From contig CATXCB010000017.1 of NCBI GenBank assembly GCA_958366705.1, forward strand, positions 1 through 39,447: DNA of 39,447 nucleotides, given 5' to 3'. The notes beneath the pieces are model-generated. The model saw only the letters and a list, made by a program, of their open reading frames with translations. It ran no database searches and had not been told where the DNA came from. Origin of the DNA: an uncultured bacterium. Its GTDB lineage: Bacteria > Cyanobacteriota > Vampirovibrionia > Gastranaerophilales > Gastranaerophilaceae. The position numbers were made by a program, and so were the translations under genes. This document shows positions 9,901-14,864 of this stretch, piece by piece (positions within the stretch are counted from its first letter, which is position 1; each line of letters starts with the position of its first letter).

Positions 9901-11855
9901 AATTCATTCATCAAATCATTGTATCTGTCCTTTAAAGTTTGTTCTTGCTCGTTATAGCTTACTCCTGAATGAATAATACCGTTTTCATCAACATACGTAT
10001 CTCTGTTATCTTGTTCAATATTTGGCATATCTTCATTGATTAAATCTTCAATATCAATGCCGGTTTTATCTGCAATCGAACTAAGCATATTAACACCTAG
10101 CCTTGCAACCTTTTCAGCTTGCTCACGACTAGAGTATTTACCTGTATCAAATAAACTTTCAGTTAAATTATTGATATTGTTTTCAATTCGTTCTTCTGTA
10201 GTTGAATCGATATTGATTTCACCATTTTGGATTAAATTTTCAACGGCTTTTTCTTTATCGTTTTCAGATAAATTGTTTAACGTTTCAACAATTTCATCAT
10301 CTGTTGCACCGTTTCTTTCCATGTGATTACCAAGAATATGTGATGCCGCAGATAAAGTTCCACCTTGCAATGCTATTGCTCCGGCAAGAACAGCCCACTC
10401 ATCAGGTGATTTAAAAATTGCTTTTGCATAATTTTCAAGACTTCTTTCTTGATTATCAGTTCCGATTGCCAAATTCAATACATCTTCAACAACCTCTTCT
10501 CCGAGTTCTTCAATAAACCCGTCATATTTGACCTTTGATTTTAACCAGTCAACATTTTCACCCTTAATAGGTAACTTATTGATTTTTTCATAAAGTTTAG
10601 AAAATACCGGAACGGATTTTTTATAAAAATTAACCAGTTGTTTATTAGATGCCAAATATTTAGCGATTGGTGAACCGATATATTTGCTTGCTGCTGCACC
10701 AGCACCTTGAATCGGAAGTTTCAACAATCCGCCTGATGCTTCTGAAGCAAACATAATAAATGTTTGCCCAATGGACTTATAAAGGGCTGTTGCAGGTTTT
10801 TCTTCAGATTCTTGAAAAATACTTTCTCCTTTATCAGTCAATTTGAAAGTATTATCTAACATTCTGCTCTGGTAAATTTCGTTAATATTATTCCACCCTG
10901 TAGGTAGTGCGGTATTAACAACACCTGTTTGAACCATATCGCCTAAACCTGCCAAAGCTTTTTGACCAAGACTTGCACCTTCTGTGGCTTTTACTCCTAA
11001 GCCTAAACCTTTCAAAGCCCATCCGCCTACACCCATTTCAGTACCAAATCTGATAAGTGAAGGAAGAAAATCTTTTGCAATATTACCACCAAGAGAATAT
11101 CCTCTAACATTTTCCTCTTGTTTTTGTTGGATTTTATGATTAATGTAACCTAATTCATCAGGTCTTATTGCTTCACCATTTCTGATTCTTTCTATAATAT
11201 CTCTTTGCTTTTTATCTTCTGAACCAGTAATCCAGCCACCCGCAAACGGAATCCACGCACCAGAGGCGTAACTATTTGCAAGAGCTTCTTGAAAACCAAT
11301 CTTTTGAGATTTGTCAATCTTGCTAGGATTATTTATACCGGACATTTTAACTGTCAAATCATCAGGAGCATTAATTGCCGCTTTTGCTTGACTTTCACCT
11401 ATTCTGTCAATCAAAGCTCCGGCTCTATCTAAAAATGAACCAGTCCCATTATTAACTCTTTCATTACGTTCAAGTTTATTTTGTTCAATATCTAAAATAT
11501 TTTTCTTTACTTCTTGATTACGTTTACTGTTTTTTAAAGCTTTATCAAAACTTGACAGATTTGCATTTTCATTAATGTTAGAATATATGCTGTCAAATTT
11601 TACAGATTTTCTTTTCCCTTCTTCAAAAGGTGTAATTGGACCTTTGGCTTTCCAAACTTGAATATTTCCGGTGTCATTTACACTTTGTTTCGTCAATGGG
11701 CGTAATTCTTCTATAGTATTAGAAAACTGATTACGAATTTCAACGTCACTTAAACCTGTCGCACGCAAATAATCAACATTTGCTTTTGCATCTTCAACTG
11801 AAATACCGTTTAAGTTCAATATATTCATTTCATCTTGTGAGATATCAACTGTCAT
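3933..11855 (-). CDS. giant phage polyvalent protein (BECR-like nuclease, NTase, LPD, zincin)
   Basis: The 2640-residue product has several domains. About 225-460 is a glycine/alanine-rich hydrophobic region. About 743-902 resembles phage BECR (Barnase-EndoU-ColicinE5/D-RelE) nucleases: SPIKDFSDFYEQVF, KHNLTSTEW, then two strands. About 975-1060 is a Pol-beta-type nucleotidyltransferase with GSYSTSTNKKGSDLDFLV and a third acid in VKVDLNPI. About 1093-1285 looks like a large-polyvalent-protein-associated domain (WFVDIKGGAKKKDHII, KYHYFKTDV, VHLYNIKEIK). About 1335-1400 is a zincin protease with IVHEFAHWW and GFEAYM. The rest is coiled coil and long helices, with a hydrophobic stretch near 2485. 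Such proteins are thought to be injected with phage DNA to counter host or rival systems. It lies before the fibre gene, where T7 has gp16. SD AAAGGAAC precedes ATG 11855. Confidence 0.8.
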   Translation of the reverse strand: MTVDISQDEMNILNLNGISVEDAKANVDYLRATGLSDVEIRNQFSNTIEELRPLTKQSVNDTGNIQVWKAKGPITPFEEGKRKSVKFDSIYSNINENANLSSFDKALKNSKRNQEVKKNILDIEQNKLERNERVNNGTGSFLDRAGALIDRIGESQAKAAINAPDDLTVKMSGINNPSKIDKSQKIGFQEALANSYASGAWIPFAGGWITGSEDKKQRDIIERIRNGEAIRPDELGYINHKIQQKQEENVRGYSLGGNIAKDFLPSLIRFGTEMGVGGWALKGLGLGVKATEGASLGQKALAGLGDMVQTGVVNTALPTGWNNINEIYQSRMLDNTFKLTDKGESIFQESEEKPATALYKSIGQTFIMFASEASGGLLKLPIQGAGAAASKYIGSPIAKYLASNKQLVNFYKKSVPVFSKLYEKINKLPIKGENVDWLKSKVKYDGFIEELGEEVVEDVLNLAIGTDNQERSLENYAKAIFKSPDEWAVLAGAIALQGGTLSAASHILGNHMERNGATDDEIVETLNNLSENDKEKAVENLIQNGEINIDSTTEERIENNINNLTESLFDTGKYSSREQAEKVARLGVNMLSSIADKTGIDIEDLINEDMPNIEQDNRDTYVDENGIIHSGVSYNEQEQTLKDRYNDLMNELNNLPDDYSDEEHLNKMITETDLLEKIQSGEKLSIDDTEAVNDLIEEYEANGNANFANQLRQKLDNTNLDFGNTVVTQRGRNNADNIYHQSAMYRSPIKDFSDFYEQVFEKENHSKKNKSKISKSFYDYSTDNISVRVPHDTVVHDNNKHNLTSTEWKNVLNNLDKPTDAVLSNKPRFDGLPVLLKLVSNKNTYGVVVEFFENKQPIITTAFKDTEKNIDNWLKNGAVQSGTITSFSDISPIQETSWAWNTSTVTTMGMLPSSDSDNIINYVKTKLNPNVNKHEIKQHFQHANRDNLNSNIEENFNDSTENITSYIKGDIQNILEENNIDESEFKLEDIKIYGSYSTSTNKKGSDLDFLVQYSGTMKEDVAFNMFADNNLSITDKNGNDVKVDLNPINSSLSGTIDEHLDYYDNLEPAKKTYFQRATNNNNNVVDLTNDFEKAPSIDEVKAYINEIVENGTKFATLSPNWFVDIKGGAKKKDHIIKSSNFKNMNKAERKRHDKYVMSLEKLLANAEYAGEKENTKKDKKPNVEKYHYFKTDVKIGNKIYQLIFDTEEYKNSPQIAQHDNRVLNPQSEDNNIINDNVKNFKDDSENDKSSLSANVLRSVKNLNEDTNSINDNAENINPKTVHLYNIKEIKNPLLYQKQRKMFIDNDKVEEIANRLVQVKGSFIPAENLVKLFKDADESTIVHEFAHWWLEKLVKHSEGNEELQEDLKEIRKFVKNNGEEFTDEQHERFARGFEAYMRTGSAKTNRLKKLFEDFKNALLSLYDSIKSLGFEESEIPEINNLFDRLLTTENQRIQAAVFDRCNTIQSQIEEIRTNQEKELSEIDEIEKNNLERSLQDTRKKQQVEEYLNLADKASSRVPKSVKEYSKRCRQACYEILSAALNHKYSIKYLQMTLAQNNVKAENLRQELSEVDDDITALGGMQANWYEFFGDTGINYDTDETDGDAKLVEQALDRIDSNNFTPPESYPGEDIIGKFMGAFDFLSEKVLSLRGANKDAAFEALSELFSGRKFGNLIELNRLPQDVMNEISVRMDEISKTYIEQKTNERNKYAIPNVSLSTQLRTYVSHKLHETKSYDPIEKKYIRLSSVNKLFSLLPIVNNSFTAKEVVRTINAHAIKQLENRQKYILHKEIQKQVKINSKLIKVGALKQGKFDWKTNTVFAELQQMNRLKKDEARTQYLRLIDADSAVIGEERDNINQNATSDIKAPTDFQGILKVKFLEYKSHDPKNLNLSATRSLLEDILQLKFEGRRAKNEQDLKKALTRYDYKNNLIEIMDKHRNNKVAKYLARWTAGDTIWTSEGTLANWESLLTGIFDKATAEKYSLLKSEADVEVYAHRKSLEFYKKAMDIYNLNRGTDTLANKIRNVWDRALDFDNIQPLVDLFKKYDETNYPFKQVTWNKDTGEFVETTVELNHSQLITLYAWSLNPELKKRLVTQFVGEDVPNGAEKLDELMFSKLSEEDKLFAWAMVDTCDTMYEDTNEVFIRTTGLSLPKVDNYIPSKTERIGSDLDMMHETMLRSTNPSFIKQRKNCSRIKMDPISPLEIILPHINKTARYVVMSEKVNFYNRIFQSPDIKAKMVEIYGKKSGEKIHRILLNQLATSTYDNYAKSITVGKNLIDNIASNYITSKIGGNLKVMFSQLTSMVNYCENMPFGMWSKGFSEALAHPKKTVDFMFKNCEYLQARLAGNSQNEIISMLTNESDKFRALRNFCTSNTKYGDIIAIMFGGKPYVDYLMSQGMSQEEAFIKFTEDTLRSQQSGHSSATSAWQKQVAQHAITRMFFAFNNTNFQYERKFVDAMANLTKGDISKEEFMKSFLIYKVFNPILFTSFLSDLSLLILFQNMFGGGDDDPLFAFGSDIINAIFLSNWKAYGVLGTLANSIVSLISAKATGGMYFEDKLPLISDFETSINKLLKGKNLELADYIEILAGAADYSTGIAASRLYNAAGGIGDMMQGELGTGLLRFVGYGRYRANMAATGEPPERKKK
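8061..8112. repeat. in-frame palindrome B inside the polyvalent gene
   Basis: ATCCTCATTGAG (8061-8072) and CTCAATGAGGAT (8101-8112) form a perfect 12-bp inverted repeat around a 28-base loop. Next to it is a tract with ATAAACGATAACG that recurs beside palindrome A. It falls in a low-complexity insert of the LPD-like domain. Confidence 0.8.
8170..8220. repeat. in-frame palindrome A inside the polyvalent gene
   Basis: TCCTCAGATTG (8170-8180) and CAATCTGAGGA (8210-8220) form a perfect 11-bp inverted repeat around a 29-base loop. It begins with the same TCCTCA as palindrome B and has the same geometry. It is translated in frame (SPQIAQHDNRVLNPQSED). Confidence 0.8.
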
Positions 11856-11867
11856 TATTTGTTCCTT

Positions 11868-12584
11868 TTATAATCGATATATGTTGTTTGACAATTTTGT
11901 TCCGTTATTTGGTTTAGTCGGATTTGCATTGATTAGAGTAACGTGAGCGTGGTTAATATGGTTTGTTCCATGTTGCCTATCGTATTTTCTTTCATCAACA
12001 ATTTTTCTATTTCCTGCAAAGTGAGATAAAATATTAGGGTCAGATGTTCCGATAGCCTGTACATTAGGTAATGCCAATAATTTTTGATAAATACGTATAC
12101 GATTTGGCACGGAGTGTTCAGACATAGAAACATCGGCAGCTCTTCCATCTGCATGATACGAACCTGCTTGATTTCTATACCTTGAAGTAACTGTTAATCT
12201 CACCCCTAATTGTTTAGAGATTGTCGGAATTTGTGTATCCGCAAAATAAGTTAAAACTTTTTGCTCATGTGGCTTTGCTTTAGTGTATGCAATATTTCTC
12301 ATTGTTGTTGCATTATAAGAATAATTACTTACAGTTTGTTGAGCTTGAGTTTTTTTCTCTTGCACTTTTTGTTGTAACCTATTTTGAATAATTTTATATT
12401 TTTCTGCATCCGGTGGCATTTCTCCATTATGTTTTGATTGATAATAAGAAAAATCATTCATTACATCACGAACAAATCCGGTCTTTTCTCTCATTCCTTG
12501 TTCCATTTGTTTATATAATTTCGAGCCATCTGAACCTTTATACCCAAGAGAATTGATAATATTTTGTAATTCATTATCTGTAAT
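11868..12584 (-). CDS. M15-type peptidase (endolysin or virion peptidase), probable ATT start
   Basis: The C-terminal half carries the M15 (VanY / D-Ala-D-Ala peptidase) zinc signature: TVTSRYRNQAGSYHADGRAA with H and D six residues apart (HADGRAAD), and a closing NHINHAHVTLI with the HxH ligand pair. It would cut peptidoglycan cross-bridges or stems during entry or lysis. The first ATG is at 12506, but the frame continues upstream without a stop to about 12617, coding TDNELQNIINSLGYKGSDG. The only well-placed ribosome-binding site, AAAGGGGAG, precedes an ATT codon at 12584-12582, so I place the start there (238 residues); starting at 12506 gives 212. An N-terminal truncation of a longer gene is the alternative. 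It ends 12 bp before the polyvalent gene. Confidence 0.7.
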   Translation of the reverse strand: MTDNELQNIINSLGYKGSDGSKLYKQMEQGMREKTGFVRDVMNDFSYYQSKHNGEMPPDAEKYKIIQNRLQQKVQEKKTQAQQTVSNYSYNATTMRNIAYTKAKPHEQKVLTYFADTQIPTISKQLGVRLTVTSRYRNQAGSYHADGRAADVSMSEHSVPNRIRIYQKLLALPNVQAIGTSDPNILSHFAGNRKIVDERKYDRQHGTNHINHAHVTLINANPTKPNNGTKLSNNIYRL

Positions 12585-12626
12585 TTTTCTCCCCTTTCGT
12601 GCTTCAAATTCTCGTGTTTATTTAAT

Positions 12627-12655
12627 GTTGCCAAGTAATTCTTTGGCAACTTTTT
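12627..12655 (+). terminator. plus-strand hairpin terminator in the phage spacer
   Basis: GTTGCCAA (12627-12634) and TTGGCAAC (12643-12650) form a perfect 8-bp stem followed by TTTTT. It terminates plus-strand transcription just before the cassette 2 antisense promoter. No plus-strand gene precedes it, so it may block antisense reading, or it may be what is left of a deleted gene. Confidence 0.55.
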
Positions 12656-12717
12656 CTTGCTTTAATTACAAGTTTTAAAAGTCAAAATTTCTTCCTTATA
12701 ATTTAAAAGTCATACAC

Positions 12718-12746
12718 TTGACAAACAGGAGAATATAGTAAATAAT
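12718..12746 (+). promoter_or_regulatory. promoter of convergent RNA, cassette 2
   Basis: TTGACA (12718-12723), 17 bp, AATAAT (12741-12746). The whole stretch from -35 to beyond -10 is almost identical to the promoter at 950-978, including the spacer. Confidence 0.75.
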
Positions 12747-12752
12747 GTATGT

Positions 12753-12838
12753 GCAGGGTGGCACCTTGAGAAAGTGCCAATAGCTCTGTAGAGTTCTAAA
12801 TGGTTCTTATCCTTTTGGGTGAGAGCCATTTATTATTA
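12753..12838 (+). ncRNA. antisense RNA of type I TA-like cassette 2
   Basis: Predicted start near 12753. A 5' hairpin GGCAC/GTGCC is followed by AATAGCTCT, then a terminator with a 13-bp stem, AATGGTTCTTATC (12799-12811) with GGTGAGAGCCATT (12818-12830), and a T-rich tail. Compared with cassette 1 the terminator stem shows a compensatory change (C-G in one copy, T-A in the other), so pairing is conserved while sequence drifts. AATAGCTCT is repeated in the peptide leader of this cassette and its CTCT part is complementary to the ribosome-binding site AGAG. Confidence 0.6.
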
Positions 12839-12887
12839 TGAATAAAATTAAAAATAGCATTATTAATGTTAAGTTTAAGTTTTCCAT
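12807..12887 (-). CDS. 26-aa hydrophobic peptide, putative type I toxin (cassette 2)
   Basis: The frame begins MENLNLTLIMLFLILFIIIN and ends GSHPKG. Length, membrane segment and the FLILFI and NGS motifs are shared with the cassette 1 peptide, and differences between the two are mostly conservative, which argues that the peptide is really translated. The ribosome-binding site AAAGAGG lies 6 bases before ATG at 12887. A 7-bp hairpin ACTCGGG/CCCGAGT sits just upstream of that site and CTCTTT in the leader can pair with AAAGAG within it. The promoter is at 12985-13013. Confidence 0.65.
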   Translation of the reverse strand: MENLNLTLIMLFLILFIIINGSHPKG

Positions 12888-12984
12888 AATGACCTCTTTC
12901 TACTCGGGAAACCAACCCGAGTTCTAAAATAATGTGTAGGTGGTTTCCTTTTCAAAAAGAGCTATTCTTTACCCTGCAAGGGTT

Positions 12985-13013
12985 ATTTTACTATAATACT
13001 TGCTATTTGTCTA
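12985..13013 (-). promoter_or_regulatory. promoter of toxin-like peptide, cassette 2
   Basis: Minus strand TAGACA (13013-13008), 17 bp, TAAAAT (12990-12985), nearly identical to the promoter at 1214-1242. It lies 14 bp after the stop of the chaperone remnant. Confidence 0.7.
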
Positions 13014-13026
13014 TTTTATGAAATTT

Positions 13027-13079
13027 TTATTTATCCAATTTCTGCTCAGACAGATAATTATAATCAATTATATTTGGTT
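13027..13079 (-). pseudogene. 3' remnant of a tail chaperone paralogue
   Basis: The minus-strand sequence codes IIDYNYLSEQKLDK before a stop at 13027, matching VIDYENLPEVQMG at the end of the complete chaperone (stop at 1260) both in protein and in DNA, including the spacer and the promoter that follow. Upstream the homology stops near the chromosomal junction, so only about 17 codons remain. It shows that the chaperone end plus toxin cassette was duplicated and then cut at the prophage border. Confidence 0.65.
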
Positions 13080-13101
13080 GCCCGCCTTTAACTTTTATAC
13101 T
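13074..13101 (+). promoter_or_regulatory. possible rnhB promoter at the prophage border
   Basis: TTGGTT (13074-13079), 16 bp, TATACT (13096-13101); transcription would start about 4 bases before the rnhB ATG at 13113. The -35 box overlaps the last phage-like bases, so the border may supply part of the promoter. Confidence 0.4.
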
Positions 13102-13112
13102 AGAATGATTCC

Positions 13113-13745
13113 ATGCATAAATTGTTTGATTTTGATAAGAGTTTTGGTAATGTAATTGGTACTGATGAAGCTGGACGCGGCCCTGCTGCAGGCGGTGTTT
13201 TTGCGGCAGCTGTTTATTTCCCACAGGTTACAGATTCATTAATTTTAGATTTAGAAAGGTTGAATGATTCTAAAAAACTTTCTAAAGTCGCAAGAGAAAA
13301 ATTGTATGATGTTATTTTAGCTAATTCTGTAAATTCGGTTGTGTGTGTGGATGTCGAGGAAATTGAAAGAATAAATATTTTAAATGCTTCGCTAAAGGCT
13401 ATGAGGTTATCTTGTGAAAATGTTATAAAAGAAGCCGGTTTAGATGATTTTATAACTCTTGTTGATGGGAATAAGCTTATCAAAGATTATACTTATCCGC
13501 AGAAGTTTATAATTAAAGGGGATGGACAGTCAGCCTCAATTGCTGCCGCAAGTATTTTAGCAAAAGTTACAAGAGACAGATATATGGATGATTTAGCTTC
13601 TAAGTTGCCTCAATACGGCTGGAATCGTAATGCCGGTTATTTGACACCTGAACATATTAAGGCTATTGATGAATATGGTTTGTCAAAGTATCATAGACCG
13701 TCGTTTTTAAGAAAACATTTCGAAAAACAATTATCCTTATTTTAA
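13113..13745 (+). CDS. rnhB: ribonuclease HII
   Basis: The 210-residue protein removes RNA from RNA-DNA hybrids, including single ribonucleotides in DNA. It has the RNase HII motifs in order: GTDEAGRGPAAGGV (D18, E19 catalytic), DSKKLS near 52, LVDGN near 115 with the third acid, KGDGQSASIAAASILAKVTR near 135-154 with the fourth acid in TRDRYM, and HRPSF near the C-terminus. Length is normal. It has no clear ribosome-binding site but a -10 box lies 11 bp upstream of the ATG, so the leader is very short. It is the first chromosomal gene beside the prophage; the integration left its coding region whole. Confidence 0.95.
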   Translation: MHKLFDFDKSFGNVIGTDEAGRGPAAGGVFAAAVYFPQVTDSLILDLERLNDSKKLSKVAREKLYDVILANSVNSVVCVDVEEIERINILNASLKAMRLSCENVIKEAGLDDFITLVDGNKLIKDYTYPQKFIIKGDGQSASIAAASILAKVTRDRYMDDLASKLPQYGWNRNAGYLTPEHIKAIDEYGLSKYHRPSFLRKHFEKQLSLF

Positions 13746-13846
13746 TTGATTTTAACATTTTTTAATATTTTATGAAACTTTCTAAAGATTATATTATTTC
13801 AGTCGATATATTATTTGTAATCAGAAGTTTCTAAGGAGTATTTTAA

Positions 13847-14002
13847 ATGTTAAAGAAGATAACAACACCATCAAAAAATAGATGCGAATGTGTTGAATTA
13901 ATATTAAGAGGAGCAAAAAAGCGCCGTAGTTTGGCGTACTCAAATGCTGCAATGATAAATTCAGATGCAGGTATCAAGGCAAATCTATCCGCCGTGAAGT
14001 AG
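13847..14002 (+). CDS. 51-aa hypothetical basic protein
   Basis: A short frame starting MLKKITTPSKNRCECVELIL and ending NLSAVK. Evidence that it is real: a good ribosome-binding site AAGGAG 6 to 7 bases before ATG, isolation in its own intergenic region, and an intrinsic terminator 40 bp after the stop. It is basic (KKRR in the middle) with two Cys in CEC and no membrane segment. I do not recognise it. It stands between rnhB and the convergent prepilin gene. Confidence 0.5.
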   Translation: MLKKITTPSKNRCECVELILRGAKKRRSLAYSNAAMINSDAGIKANLSAVK

Positions 14003-14042
14003 AGAAATTTTAGCTTATAAATAAGAAGAGAGTATTAATAAA

Positions 14043-14080
14043 GCCGGTCAGCAAGTGTGCATCCGGCATTTTATTTTTTT
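14043..14080 (+). terminator. intrinsic terminator after the 51-aa gene
   Basis: GCCGG (14043-14047) pairs with CCGGC (14063-14067), with an inner GCA/TGC pair, followed by ATTTTATTTTTTT. It overlaps the end of the convergent prepilin gene (14071). Confidence 0.7.
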
Positions 14081-14760
14081 AGATAATTCATATTTTCAAA
14101 TTTTAAAACATAATATGCGCAGCCAACACCATTATGAAGCTTATTTGAACAAGTATTTTTGTAAGAATAAGTCTTTTCGTATGGGTGACCCATTTGAGTA
14201 AGCCCAATTCCTTCATCCAAATACATAAAAAGAAAAAAATCTTTTCCCCACTGATTAGGTTTCTTTGTGCCGTTAGTATCTACATATATTCCAAATACGT
14301 TACGTTTACCGTTGAAATTACTTACTACATCTGGTCCAGCTAAATATATATGCACACCATTTAACAGGACTAATTTATAATATATAGGGGTGTTGTAATA
14401 GCCTATTCTTTTTCTACCATTGAGCTCCAGATATGTATCTTTCGGTGCGCAATTTCCATTAGGGTCGAGTGTTCCGCAATCAATAGCAACTTTCAGATAT
14501 GGCAGCAGGTGTTTTGCTATTGTTTTTGCTCCAGCTTCATCGGTCTTAATATTAAATCCTGAAAACTCTCCTTCTTCATTTTCGGCAGTTTTTATAGCGT
14601 TTGATAATATAGAATAGGTTGCTTTTAGTTTTGTAATAGTTTGTTTTTCATTATAAGCATGAAGTAAATTGGGTATAGTTAGAGCAGCTAATATACCAAT
14701 TATGCCCAGTGTTATTAATGTTTCTGCCAAGGTAAAGCCTATTTTGTTTGTAATTTGCAT
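14071..14760 (-). CDS. type IV prepilin-like (pseudopilin) protein
   Basis: The 229-residue protein begins with a short leader and the type III signal sequence: IGFTLAETLITLGIIGILAA, with cleavage expected between G8 and F9 and the conserved Glu at mature position 5. The hydrophobic helix continues as the alpha-1 N of pilins. The remainder is a soluble globular domain with several Cys (DCGTLDPNGNCAPKD, CSNKLHNGVGCAY) that may form disulfides, and a G-D/N pattern like GspG/GspH-type pseudopilins. Prepilin peptidase and assembly genes are not in the window. Gene start at 14760 is 46 bp from a palindrome shared with the divergent regulator gene. It is a surface or secretion-filament component by inference. 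Confidence 0.8.
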   Translation of the reverse strand: MQITNKIGFTLAETLITLGIIGILAALTIPNLLHAYNEKQTITKLKATYSILSNAIKTAENEEGEFSGFNIKTDEAGAKTIAKHLLPYLKVAIDCGTLDPNGNCAPKDTYLELNGRKRIGYYNTPIYYKLVLLNGVHIYLAGPDVVSNFNGKRNVFGIYVDTNGTKKPNQWGKDFFLFMYLDEGIGLTQMGHPYEKTYSYKNTCSNKLHNGVGCAYYVLKFENMNYLKK

Positions 14761-14773
14761 TACTTGTTCCTAT

Positions 14774-14824
14774 ATATTGTCAAACTTTATAGTAATATAT
14801 CTTGCAATATAGTTTGATAATATC
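14774..14824. promoter_or_regulatory. palindromic operator candidate between divergent genes
   Basis: Left arm ATTGTCAAACTTTATAG and right arm (reverse complement) ATTATCAAACTATATTG are near-identical, giving an imperfect inverted repeat centred near 14799 with about 12 bp between arms. It lies between the prepilin gene (minus) and the HTH-like gene (plus) and would cover both promoters, so it may be the binding site of that regulator. Confidence 0.5.
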
Positions 14825-14864
14825 AGGATTGGTTTGTTTTGTCAATAATTCGTATAATAAAAAA

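Larger units (their letters stand above)
1..13085 (-). mobile_element. prophage (podovirus-like), right-hand end
   Basis: All protein genes here run on the minus strand and are phage-type: M15 peptidase, giant polyvalent protein, T7-like tail fibre, tail fibre assembly chaperone, DUF1353 protein. From 13,113 onward the genes are ordinary chromosomal ones in mixed orientation. The boundary is placed between a tail-chaperone 3' remnant (ending its recognisable homology near 13,079) and the rnhB start. The order peptidase, giant internal protein, fibre, chaperone recalls the T7 late region. No integrase, terminase, capsid or portal gene lies in the window, so the other end, the att sites and the intactness of the phage cannot be judged. 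Confidence 0.85.

Noticed and set aside
12597..12717. A small gene between the M15 peptidase and cassette 2
   Set aside because: Only short frames without ribosome-binding sites; the stretch holds a plus-strand hairpin terminator and the remains of a site like that before the 76-residue gene in cassette 1.
13027..13224. 65-codon minus-strand frame crossing the prophage border
   Set aside because: Most of it is antisense to rnhB; only the last 17 codons are a phage remnant, listed as a pseudogene.
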